Part shown: piece after piece, positions 29,658 to 37,178 of the stretch
How the letters are laid out: each line of letters starts with the position of its first letter
Position numbering within the stretch: position 1 is the first letter of the stretch
Assembly: GCA_023511995.1 (NCBI GenBank)
Contig: JAIMAL010000002.1
Span: 62,001 to 126,000, forward strand
Length of the DNA stretch: 64,000 bases
Source of the DNA: Burkholderiales bacterium
GTDB lineage: Bacteria; Pseudomonadota; Gammaproteobacteria; Burkholderiales; Thiobacteraceae
Reading direction: 5' to 3'
Position numbers and translations under genes: made by a program
Notes under the pieces: model-generated
The model's input: only the letters and a program-made list of their open reading frames with translations
Told to the model about the DNA's origin: nothing
Database searches by the model: none

Positions 29658-30831
29658 GGTGATCGAGGCGGTAATCGATGGTGAGGCGGTCCGTCGCCGC
29701 GGGCCGGAAGAAGCGATCCGCATAATCGCAATGGGCCGGATGGCGCGCATAGGACTCCACCACTTCCGGCGCGCTGAAACGGATGCTCCAGCAATAATGA
29801 TAACGGGCATCCCCGCGCAGGGCGACACCGGCTTCCACGGCACGCACGCCGGGAATCGCCGACAGGGTCTTCACACCCTGCCGCAGCAGCGCCTCCCGCG
29901 CCTCGGGGGGCATTTCCGCCGGCAAGTTGAAGCCGATGCTGTGCAACACTTCCCGCCACGGCCGGCAGGCTGCCGCCACTTCCTGCGCCCGTCCCGTGGC
30001 GCCCAGCAGGGCATTCATGCGTGAGACCTCGCGGGCAATGGCCTCCCGCACGCCCGCCAGAAGCTGGGGATAACCCGCGCCAGCCACGCCCGCGTTGGCG
30101 CGAATGCAATCCGCCGCGGCATCCGACAGCGCCGTGTAATAGTTGAGCTTGGTCATGCCGGCTTCCACCAGGCAGCGGTATTGGTCATCGAGGAGGCCGG
30201 TGCCCCCGTGGATGACCAGGGGCACCGCCACCGCGTCGCGAATGGCTGCAAGGCGACCAAAATCCAGCGCCGGGGTGCCCCGCATGCGGCCGTGCACCGT
30301 GCCCACGGAGACCGCCAGACAGTCACAGCCGGTCTCAGCGACGAAACGCGCCGCCTCTTCCGGCTCTGTCATGTTTAGCTCCCCCGGGTGCAGGGCGGCA
30401 TCCTCCCCCTCCACGCCAGGCACATAGCCCAGCTCGGCTTCCACCGGGATACCGCAGCCATGGGCGAGTTCCACGATGTCGCGGGTGAGGGCGACGTTTT
30501 CCCCATAGGGCAGATGGGAGCCGTCGATCATCACGCCGTTGACCCCGTGACGGATGGCCTCGATGACGCTGGCGCGACTCAGGCCGTGGTCGAGGTGGAT
30601 GGCAAGGGGCACCCGGGCGCGACGCGCGGCCGCCACCACGGCCGGCATCAGGGTGGCAAAGTCGTAGTGGTGGAAATGGGACTCAGCAAGACTGAGGATG
30701 GCCGGCGCCGCATCCCGCTCGCAGGCGGCGATGATGGCCTCGAGAAACTCCAGGCTGACGATGTCATAGCCGCCCACGGCGAAGCGCCGGCTTCGCGCAT
30801 ATTGCAACAGGTCGCGCATGTGGATGAGCAT
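29650..30831 (-). CDS. Class II ketose-bisphosphate aldolase fused to a C-terminal Dabb domain
   Basis: This is a 393-residue protein. Residues 1-285 are a class II aldolase: catalytic Asp81 and zinc His82 in HLDHG, Glu in EAELGYV, His180 in VGTVHG and His208 in VIHGGTGL. Residues about 310-388 look like a Dabb (stress-responsive A/B barrel) domain, with HPAHCDYADRFFRP and the terminal IDYRL pattern. Aldolases of this class normally end near residue 285-350. It lies 44 bases downstream of cbbO and may be co-transcribed. A separate canonical fba is at 59565, so this one may have another substrate. Confidence 0.87.
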   Translation of the reverse strand: MLIHMRDLLQYARSRRFAVGGYDIVSLEFLEAIIAACERDAAPAILSLAESHFHHYDFATLMPAVVAAARRARVPLAIHLDHGLSRASVIEAIRHGVNGVMIDGSHLPYGENVALTRDIVELAHGCGIPVEAELGYVPGVEGEDAALHPGELNMTEPEEAARFVAETGCDCLAVSVGTVHGRMRGTPALDFGRLAAIRDAVAVPLVIHGGTGLLDDQYRCLVEAGMTKLNYYTALSDAAADCIRANAGVAGAGYPQLLAGVREAIAREVSRMNALLGATGRAQEVAAACRPWREVLHSIGFNLPAEMPPEAREALLRQGVKTLSAIPGVRAVEAGVALRGDARYHYCWSIRFSAPEVVESYARHPAHCDYADRFFRPAATDRLTIDYRLDHHD

Positions 30832-30875
30832 GTCTTCCTCTCCCTGCGTTGCGGAACCCCTCGAAAGACCCCGGC

Positions 30876-33212
30876 CTAGCGCGTCAGGCCGGCGTAAAGT
30901 AGCGGCAGTTTTTCCGGCAGCCGCTCGACGTGGTCCACCACCAGGTAGTTGCGGGCGCCGAAGATGCGCGAGACGTACTGGTCCGCGCGGGGGTCGAGGC
31001 TCATGCAGTAGGTGACGATGCCCACCCGCGCCGCCTCTTCCACCGCCTTCTTGGTGTCGTAGCGCAGGTATTGGGGGTCACGCACGTCCACGTCTGCCGG
31101 CTCGCCATCGGTGATGACCATGAGCAGTTTCTTCGCCGATTTCTGCTGGCGCAGATAATGGGTGGCGTGCCGGATAGCCGCCCCCATGCGGGTGGACAAC
31201 TGCCCCGTCATCCCGGCCAGCCGGGCCTTGGGCTTGTCGCCATAGGGCTCGTCGAAATCCTTGAAGCGGAAATACTCCACGTTGTGGCGCCCGTCGGAAC
31301 AGAAACCATGGATGGCGAAGGGATCGCCCACCTTGTGGATGGCGTCGGCAAGCAGCACGCAGGCCTGACGGGTGAGTTCCAGCACGGTGTAGTCCTGTCC
31401 TGCCACGTTTTCGTTGGTGGATTCGGAAAGGTCCAGCAGGACCAGCACGGAGATGTCCCGCGTCTTGCGCACCGAACGCATCATGATGCGGGGATCGGGC
31501 TGCTGCCCCATGCGGATGTCGATCTGCGCGCGGATGGCGGCATTGATGTCAATCTCGTCGCCATCCTCCAGCTTGCGGATGCGCTGCACGCCCTGGGGCT
31601 GCATGGCATCAAGGAGGAATTTCATACGCGAGATGAGGCGCTTGTGCTGGGCGGTGATGTCGTCGATGAGGGCAAGCTCGCCCGCCTTGGCGCGCTTTTC
31701 CACCACCGTCACCCAACTGGGGCGCTCGAGCTGAATCTGGTAATCCCACTCCGGGTAGTGGAAGGGGGGCGACACCGGCTCTTTGCCTTCCAGCTCATTG
31801 ATGGTCACCCCTTCGTCCAGGTAGAACTCGGTGGGCAGCACCCAGATTTCCTGGGCATCGTCGCCGGCGAGCTCCACATCCACCTCGTTGACCATCTCCA
31901 TCACGGAGACATATTTGCGCACCTGCCGGGGTTTTTCGTAGCCGGCGGCAATAGCCTTGTTGAAATCGAACTCCTCGAAGGCCCAGAAATACCGGTTGTC
32001 ATCGCGATAGGGTGCGATCAGGACGTCGGTGCGGGGATTGAAGGGGATGCGCCGGCTGAGGAAGTCATGGGCCAGGGCCACGCCGATGTCCCAGGAGGTC
32101 TGGTTGGTCTCCAGCCGCTCGGCGGCCTCGGCAAACCGGCGCCGCCCCTCGATGATCCAGGGGTCGTCGTCCTCATAGGTCTCATCGAGCAGGGCGCGGG
32201 CCAGGCGATTGAGATAGTCACCCGCTGAGGCCTCTTGCTGCGGGGTGATGACATGCAGGCGCGCCCAGAGCTGCTTCAGACCGGGGAACCGGCGCAGTGC
32301 CAGCGTTTCCACGCGGGCGTCCTCGATCACCGAGATCACCGCCATCTGCCAGGGGTTGAGGGCCTCCGCGGAAATGGGTTCGCGGGTGTAGACGATGTGT
32401 GCCGCCGCATGGGCCGCCGCTGCACGGTACACCTCCAGCCCCGGGACCTGGGTGCCGGAGGGAGTGATGAAATCGTCGAAGGCATCCGGCAGATGGATGA
32501 AATAGTCTTCGATGTAGGGTTTGTAGCCTTCCCGCGTCTCGAAATCGCCCGAGGTGGGCTTCATGAAGAAATCCCGTCCCCACAGGGCCCGCAGGTACAT
32601 GTTGATGCGCCGCTGCACATCGATGAACAGCGTCCCCTTGCGTTCCTTTTGCAGGACGGCCAGCGATTCTTTGCTCTCCAGGCCGAAATATCTGACCTGT
32701 GCCTCGTAATCGGTCCGGTGGGCATGCGCCCCCCACAGGGCCCAGCGGCGCAACCCGCCCAGCGTAAGCTGGCCCAAAAGCACGTCCAGTTTGTCCAGCA
32801 TGGGCCGCACCCCACGCGGAGCCTGGGCGACGAGGACATTGAGGAACTGCAGGTATTTGCGGAACAGATCCGCATCGCCCAGGCGGCGTGCCGCCGTCGG
32901 CGCCGTGGAGAGGATGAGCTCCAGCACCGCGCCCGAGGTCTTCGAGGCAAGGCTGAGCGCCGTGGTGGCCAGATCGGGGATCACATCCTCCCCCACCTCC
33001 TTGGCCACCAGGGGCGCATTTTCCAGCCACGCCACCACCAGGTCGCAGCCCCGGCCCAGACTCTTCAGCGCCATGGCGCCCTTGAGGTAGTTGTCGAGCC
33101 CCCGCGGCGAGTAGATCTTCGTCGCCTCCACCCAGGTGGCGCGCAGGGCTTCCTGGGAATCGGGGCTCAGCGCTTCGACCAGGTCTTTGTAATCGTCGAG
33201 GTTGACTGACAT
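30876..33212 (-). CDS. cbbO: CbbO, VWA-domain RuBisCO activase adaptor
   Basis: This 778-residue protein has a helical N-terminal half and a C-terminal von Willebrand factor A domain with the MIDAS motif DLSES (LLDLSESTNENVAGQ) and the Thr/Asp motifs further on (MVITDGEPADVDVRDP). Known role: CbbO links the AAA+ motor CbbQ to inhibited RuBisCO through the VWA domain and triggers release of sugar-phosphate inhibitors. It follows cbbQ on the same strand with 34 bases between them. The length is normal for CbbO. Confidence 0.96.
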   Translation of the reverse strand: MSVNLDDYKDLVEALSPDSQEALRATWVEATKIYSPRGLDNYLKGAMALKSLGRGCDLVVAWLENAPLVAKEVGEDVIPDLATTALSLASKTSGAVLELILSTAPTAARRLGDADLFRKYLQFLNVLVAQAPRGVRPMLDKLDVLLGQLTLGGLRRWALWGAHAHRTDYEAQVRYFGLESKESLAVLQKERKGTLFIDVQRRINMYLRALWGRDFFMKPTSGDFETREGYKPYIEDYFIHLPDAFDDFITPSGTQVPGLEVYRAAAAHAAAHIVYTREPISAEALNPWQMAVISVIEDARVETLALRRFPGLKQLWARLHVITPQQEASAGDYLNRLARALLDETYEDDDPWIIEGRRRFAEAAERLETNQTSWDIGVALAHDFLSRRIPFNPRTDVLIAPYRDDNRYFWAFEEFDFNKAIAAGYEKPRQVRKYVSVMEMVNEVDVELAGDDAQEIWVLPTEFYLDEGVTINELEGKEPVSPPFHYPEWDYQIQLERPSWVTVVEKRAKAGELALIDDITAQHKRLISRMKFLLDAMQPQGVQRIRKLEDGDEIDINAAIRAQIDIRMGQQPDPRIMMRSVRKTRDISVLVLLDLSESTNENVAGQDYTVLELTRQACVLLADAIHKVGDPFAIHGFCSDGRHNVEYFRFKDFDEPYGDKPKARLAGMTGQLSTRMGAAIRHATHYLRQQKSAKKLLMVITDGEPADVDVRDPQYLRYDTKKAVEEAARVGIVTYCMSLDPRADQYVSRIFGARNYLVVDHVERLPEKLPLLYAGLTR

Positions 33213-33246
33213 GCCAGACCTTCGTACAAGCGGTATTCAAGCGCGA

Positions 33247-34050
33247 TCAGAAGAAGGTGGTGACGGCGGCATCGAGCGCATCCCGCATGTCCGGATCATC
33301 CGTGATGGGACGCACCAGGGCGACGCGGCAGGCCGCCTTGGGCTCCACGCCCTTGGCGATCAGGCTGCCGGCATACACCAGCATGCGGGTGGAAATCCCT
33401 TCGTCCAGGCCATGCCCCTTGAGATTGCGGGCACGCTCGGCGATGGAAACCAGCTTGTCGGCAATTTCCGGGGCAATGCCCGCCTCATGGGCGACGATCT
33501 CGGTTTCGATGTCGTGCTCGGGATAATTGAAGTCCAGCGCACCGAAACGTTGCTTGGTGGACTGTTTCAGGTCCTTCATCAGCGACTGATAGCCGGGGTT
33601 GTAGGAAATGACGAGCTGGAAATCCGGATGGGCATGGATGAGCTCGCCTTTCTTTTCCAGGGGCAACACGCGGCGATTGTCGGTGAGCGGGTGGATCACC
33701 ACGGTGGTGTCCTGGCGCGCTTCCACCACCTCATCGAGGTAACAGATGGCGCCATAGCGGGCGGCCAGCGCCAGGGGCCCATCCTGCCAGCGCGTGCCCT
33801 GGGCATCGAGGAGGAAACGGCCCACCAGGTCGGAAGCGGTCATGTCCTCGTTGCAGGCGACGGTGATGAGGGGCTTTTTCAGCCGCCAGGCCATGTATTC
33901 GACGAAACGGGTCTTGCCGCAGCCGGTGGGGCCTTTCAGCATCATGGGCATGCGCACCGAATAGGCCGCCTCATAAAGCTCCACTTCGTCCCCCACGGGG
34001 CGATAGTAGGGCTCCTTCTCGATCAGGTACTGCTTGATGATGTCACTCAT
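33247..34050 (-). CDS. cbbQ: CbbQ, MoxR-type AAA+ RuBisCO activase motor
   Basis: This 267-residue AAA+ protein has Walker A GPTGCGKT (residues 40-47), Walker [14 protein letters not shown] and the sensor/arginine region [17 protein letters not shown]. It forms hexamers that remodel RuBisCO together with CbbO. It lies downstream of cbbS with a strong hairpin between the genes, so its expression may be lower than that of cbbLS. Confidence 0.97.
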   Translation of the reverse strand: MSDIIKQYLIEKEPYYRPVGDEVELYEAAYSVRMPMMLKGPTGCGKTRFVEYMAWRLKKPLITVACNEDMTASDLVGRFLLDAQGTRWQDGPLALAARYGAICYLDEVVEARQDTTVVIHPLTDNRRVLPLEKKGELIHAHPDFQLVISYNPGYQSLMKDLKQSTKQRFGALDFNYPEHDIETEIVAHEAGIAPEIADKLVSIAERARNLKGHGLDEGISTRMLVYAGSLIAKGVEPKAACRVALVRPITDDPDMRDALDAAVTTFF

Positions 34051-34176
34051 GGTTGACTCCGGAATGCTTCAACGCAAACGTCATGGCGCCTCGCCACGGC
34101 CATTGGGTGTCGAAGGGGCGCAGCCTTCATGTAGAGGTCCAGCCCTTTGCCTTCTCACCTTTGAGCCCCCAAACAA

Positions 34177-34208
34177 AAACCCCCGCCACCTGACGGCGGC
34201 GGGGGTTT
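34177..34208 (-). terminator. Intrinsic terminator or attenuator between cbbS and cbbQ
   Basis: There is a perfect 11-bp inverted repeat, AAACCCCCGCC (34177-34187) and GGCGGGGGTTT (34198-34208), around a 10-base loop. On the minus strand the stem is followed by a U-rich stretch (TTTTTGTTTGG). It lies 25 bases after the cbbS stop and 127 bases before cbbQ. It probably stops most cbbLS transcripts, sets the ratio to cbbQO, and stabilises the cbbLS mRNA 3' end. Confidence 0.85.
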
Positions 34209-34232
34209 GACGACCTCCACCCTGCCGCGCCG

Positions 34233-34589
34233 TCAGACCGGCTTGCCGCGGTAGATCACCATGGCCGTGCCCTGGGACTGCGCGTAGTTGTCGTAGCCGA
34301 TCAGCCGCACATGGTGGCCGGGGTTGGCCTTGTGGCAGGCCTCCGCCTCGGCGAGGATTTTGTCCACATCGGTTTCGCCGAACATGGGCAGCTTCCACAT
34401 GTACCAGTAGTGGCCGAAGGCGTTTTCCGGTTCGGTGTGCTCGATGGCCGGGTTCCAGCCCTTCTTGACGATATATTCCACCTGCTTGCGAATCTGCTCC
34501 TTGCTCATCTCCGGCAGGTAGGAGAAGGTTTCGAACTTGCGGCTGGCAGGGTCGGAAAGCCGCGATTTGTAATCCATCATTTCAGACAT
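34233..34589 (-). CDS. cbbS: CbbS, RuBisCO small subunit (form IA, IAq-like insert)
   Basis: This 118-residue small subunit begins [20 protein letters not shown] and contains the conserved [12 protein letters not shown] and [14 protein letters not shown] segments. Compared with the carboxysomal Halothiobacillus small subunit as I remember it (about 110 residues), it carries six extra residues (about 12-17, DPASRK) just before 'FETFSYLP'. Such an insert is described for the non-carboxysomal IAq lineage that is linked to cbbQ, as here. It is 104 bases downstream of cbbL. Confidence 0.97.
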   Translation of the reverse strand: MSEMMDYKSRLSDPASRKFETFSYLPEMSKEQIRKQVEYIVKKGWNPAIEHTEPENAFGHYWYMWKLPMFGETDVDKILAEAEACHKANPGHHVRLIGYDNYAQSQGTAMVIYRGKPV

Positions 34590-34693
34590 TTCACGTTCCT
34601 TTTCGGTTGGGGTACAGGATCACGGACCGGGATCCGGCAGGACGCGGCAGATCGGCGCCCTTCGGCCTCAATCCCGGATCCAGATCGCTGATC

Positions 34694-36115
34694 TTATTTG
34701 TGGGCGACGTCCAGCTTGTCCACGGTGTCGAACTCGAACTTGATCTCCTTCCAGGTCTCCATGGCGACCTTGAGTTCGGGCGAGTGCTTGGCAGCCGCTT
34801 CCAGGATGGCCTTGCCTTCCTTCTCCAGTTGCCGGCCCTCGTTGCGGGCTTCGACACAGGCCTCCAGGGCCACCCGGTTGGCCGCCGCACCAGCGGCGTT
34901 GCCCCAGGGATGACCCAGGGTGCCGCCGCCGAACTGCAACACGGCATCATCACCGAAGATCGTGACCAGCGCCGGCATGTGCCAGACGTGGATGCCGCCG
35001 GAAGCCACGGCGAAGACGCCGGGCATGGAGCCCCAGTCCTGATCGAAGAAGATGCCGCGGGAGCGGTCCTCCTGGATGTAGCTCTCCCGCAAGAGGTCGA
35101 TCCAGCCCAGGGTGGCGGCGCGGTCGCCTTCCAGCTTGCCCACCACGGTACCGGTGTGCAGGTGGTCGCCGCCCATCAGGCGCAGCACCTTGGCGAGCAC
35201 CCGGAAATGGATGCCATGGTGCGGATTGCGGTCCATCACGGCGTGCATGGCACGGTGCACATGCAGCAACAGACCGTTTTCGCGGCACCAGTTGGCAAGC
35301 CCCGTGTGGGCGCAGAAGCCGCCGGTGATGTAGTCGTGCATGATGATGGGCGCACCGATTTCCTTCGCGTACTCGGCGCGCTTGAACATCTCGTCCGGCG
35401 TCGGCGCGGTCACGTTGAGATAGTGGCCCTTGCGCTCACCCGTCTCCCGCTCGGCCTTGTGGATGGCCTCCATGACGAAATCGAAACGCTGCTTCCAGCG
35501 CATAAAGGGCTGGCTGTTGACGTTCTCGTCGTCCTTGGTGAAGTCCAGGCCTCCACGCAGGCACTCATAGACAGCGCGGCCGTAGTTTTTCGCCGACAGG
35601 CCCAGCTTGGGCTTGATGGTGCAACCCAGAAGCGGACGGCCATACTTGTTCAGGATGTCCCGCTCCACCTGGATACCATGGGGCGGGCCGCCGCAGGTCT
35701 TGACATAGGCGATCGGGAAACGCACGTCCTCCAGACGCAGGGCGCGGATCGCCTTGAAGCCGAAGACGTTGCCCACCAGGGAGGTGAAGACGTTGACCAC
35801 CGAGCCTTCCTCGAAGAGGTCGATGGGATAGGCCACGTAGGCGTAGAAGCAGGTGTCGTCACCCGGCACGTCCTCGATCTTGTAGGCGCGCCCCTTGTAG
35901 TAGTCGAGGTCGGTCAGAAGGTCGGTCCACACCGTGGTCCAGGTGCCGGTGGAAGATTCCGCGGCGACCGCGGCGGCAGCCTCCTCCCGGTCCACGCCAG
36001 GCTGGGGGGTGATCTTGAAGCAGGCCAGGATGTCGGTATCCAAAGGCGTATAGTCGGGCATCCAGTAGGTCTGCCGGTACTCTTTCACACCAGCGGTGTA
36101 GGTCTTGACGGCCAT
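34694..36115 (-). CDS. cbbL: CbbL, RuBisCO large subunit (form IA)
   Basis: This 473-residue subunit starts at ATG 36115, preceded by GGAGG at 36121-36125, which decides against the upstream ATG at 36127. The active site is complete: TIKPK motif (Lys168/Lys170), carbamylated Lys194 in [10 protein letters not shown], and the HIHRAMHA-like VHRAMHA loop. Sequence character is form IA. Tyr72 is present and position 346 is Tyr (in LLRESY); in Halothiobacillus, Tyr72 and Phe346 contact CsoS2 (from memory). It is divergent from cbbR1 and followed by cbbS-cbbQ-cbbO. Confidence 0.98.
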   Translation of the reverse strand: MAVKTYTAGVKEYRQTYWMPDYTPLDTDILACFKITPQPGVDREEAAAAVAAESSTGTWTTVWTDLLTDLDYYKGRAYKIEDVPGDDTCFYAYVAYPIDLFEEGSVVNVFTSLVGNVFGFKAIRALRLEDVRFPIAYVKTCGGPPHGIQVERDILNKYGRPLLGCTIKPKLGLSAKNYGRAVYECLRGGLDFTKDDENVNSQPFMRWKQRFDFVMEAIHKAERETGERKGHYLNVTAPTPDEMFKRAEYAKEIGAPIIMHDYITGGFCAHTGLANWCRENGLLLHVHRAMHAVMDRNPHHGIHFRVLAKVLRLMGGDHLHTGTVVGKLEGDRAATLGWIDLLRESYIQEDRSRGIFFDQDWGSMPGVFAVASGGIHVWHMPALVTIFGDDAVLQFGGGTLGHPWGNAAGAAANRVALEACVEARNEGRQLEKEGKAILEAAAKHSPELKVAMETWKEIKFEFDTVDKLDVAHK

Positions 36116-36263
36116 GTGAACCTCCAATCGGTAAAAAAATCAGACATCGCACCAGGGTCATGCAGCGCGAGCCCGAACTATAAGCCAACCCCGCCATAAG
36201 GAATAGTGAAAGTTTTTGATAATTAGGATAAGCTATCGCTTATCTTTGGCAGGTTCCACAGGG
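36116..36263. promoter_or_regulatory. cbbL / cbbR1 divergent control region with palindrome
   Basis: This is the 148-base intergenic region between divergent cbbL and cbbR1. It contains a perfect 7-bp inverted repeat GATAAGC-TATC-GCTTATC at 36227-36244 in an AT-rich stretch (36203-36246), unlike the GC-rich surroundings. LysR regulators bind such dyads, so this is a candidate CbbR operator. The RBS of cbbL (GGAGG) lies at its left edge. Confidence 0.7.
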
Positions 36264-37178
36264 ATGCTTCACCTCACTTTCCGGCAGCTTTCGGTCTTCG
36301 AGGCGGTGGCACGCCACCGGAGTTTCACCCGGGCGGCGCAGGAGCTCCATCTCACCCAGCCTGCGGTTTCCATGCAGATCAAGCAGCTCGAGGAAAACGT
36401 CGGCATGCCCCTCATCGAGCAGCTGGGCAAAAAGATCTATCTCACCGAAGCCGGCCATGAGCTCTACCACTACGCCCGGCTCATCGCCCAGCAGCTTGCC
36501 GAGGCGGAAGCCGTCATGGGAGAACTCAAGGGCTTGAAGCGGGGCAAACTCAAAATTTCCGTGGCCAGCACCGCCAATTATTTCGCGCCGCAGCTTCTGG
36601 CCACCTTCAGCCAACGCTTTCCCACGGTGACGGTGAGCCTCACCGTCACCAACCGCCAGGTCCTGCTGCAGCAGCTTGCCCACAACGAGATGGATCTGGC
36701 CATCATGGGTCAGCCCCCCGACGGCCTGGACCTGATCGCCGAGTCCTTCATGGAAAACCCGCTGGTGGTCATCGCTCCGGTCAACCACCCGCTTACGCGC
36801 CAGAAGGGCATCCCCCTTGCCCGCCTCGGCGAGGAAACCTTCCTCATGCGGGAGGAAGGATCGGGAACCCGGATCAGCATGGAAAGGTATTTCGAAGCCC
36901 ATGGCGTACCGATCCGCACCGGCATGGAAATGAGCAGCACCGAAGCCATCAAACAGGGCGTCCAGGCGGGGCTTGGCCTGGGCGTGGTTTCCCTGCACAC
37001 GGTGGAACTGGAACTGTCCGCCCGGCGCCTCAAGGTGCTGGATGTGGAGGGGTTTCCCATCCGGCGCCATTGGTACATCGTGCACCGGAAGGACAAGCGC
37101 CTGTCCGGCGTGGCGCAGGCGTTCAAAAACTTCCTGTTGGACGAGGCGGCGACGCTGCTTTCCCACTCTCCGGCCTGA
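36264..37178 (+). CDS. cbbR: CbbR1, LysR-type regulator of the RuBisCO operon
   Basis: This is a 304-residue LysR protein starting at ATG 36264 (MLHLTFRQLSVFEAVARHRSF). The N-terminal winged HTH (FTRAAQELHLTQPAVSMQIKQLEE) is followed by an effector domain with CbbR-like features (FLMREEGSGTRISMERYFEAHG, MSSTEAIKQGVQAGLGLGVV). It is divergent from cbbLSQO and so is presumed to activate it in response to Calvin-cycle metabolites. Its last 56 bases overlap the 3' end of the convergent SulP gene. Confidence 0.94.
   Translation: MLHLTFRQLSVFEAVARHRSFTRAAQELHLTQPAVSMQIKQLEENVGMPLIEQLGKKIYLTEAGHELYHYARLIAQQLAEAEAVMGELKGLKRGKLKISVASTANYFAPQLLATFSQRFPTVTVSLTVTNRQVLLQQLAHNEMDLAIMGQPPDGLDLIAESFMENPLVVIAPVNHPLTRQKGIPLARLGEETFLMREEGSGTRISMERYFEAHGVPIRTGMEMSSTEAIKQGVQAGLGLGVVSLHTVELELSARRLKVLDVEGFPIRRHWYIVHRKDKRLSGVAQAFKNFLLDEAATLLSHSPA

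Noticed and set aside
34627-34677. Inverted repeat CCGGGAT / ATCCCGG between cbbL and cbbS as a processing hairpin
   Set aside because: Only 7 bp with a loop of nearly 40 bases; too weak to claim without conservation data.
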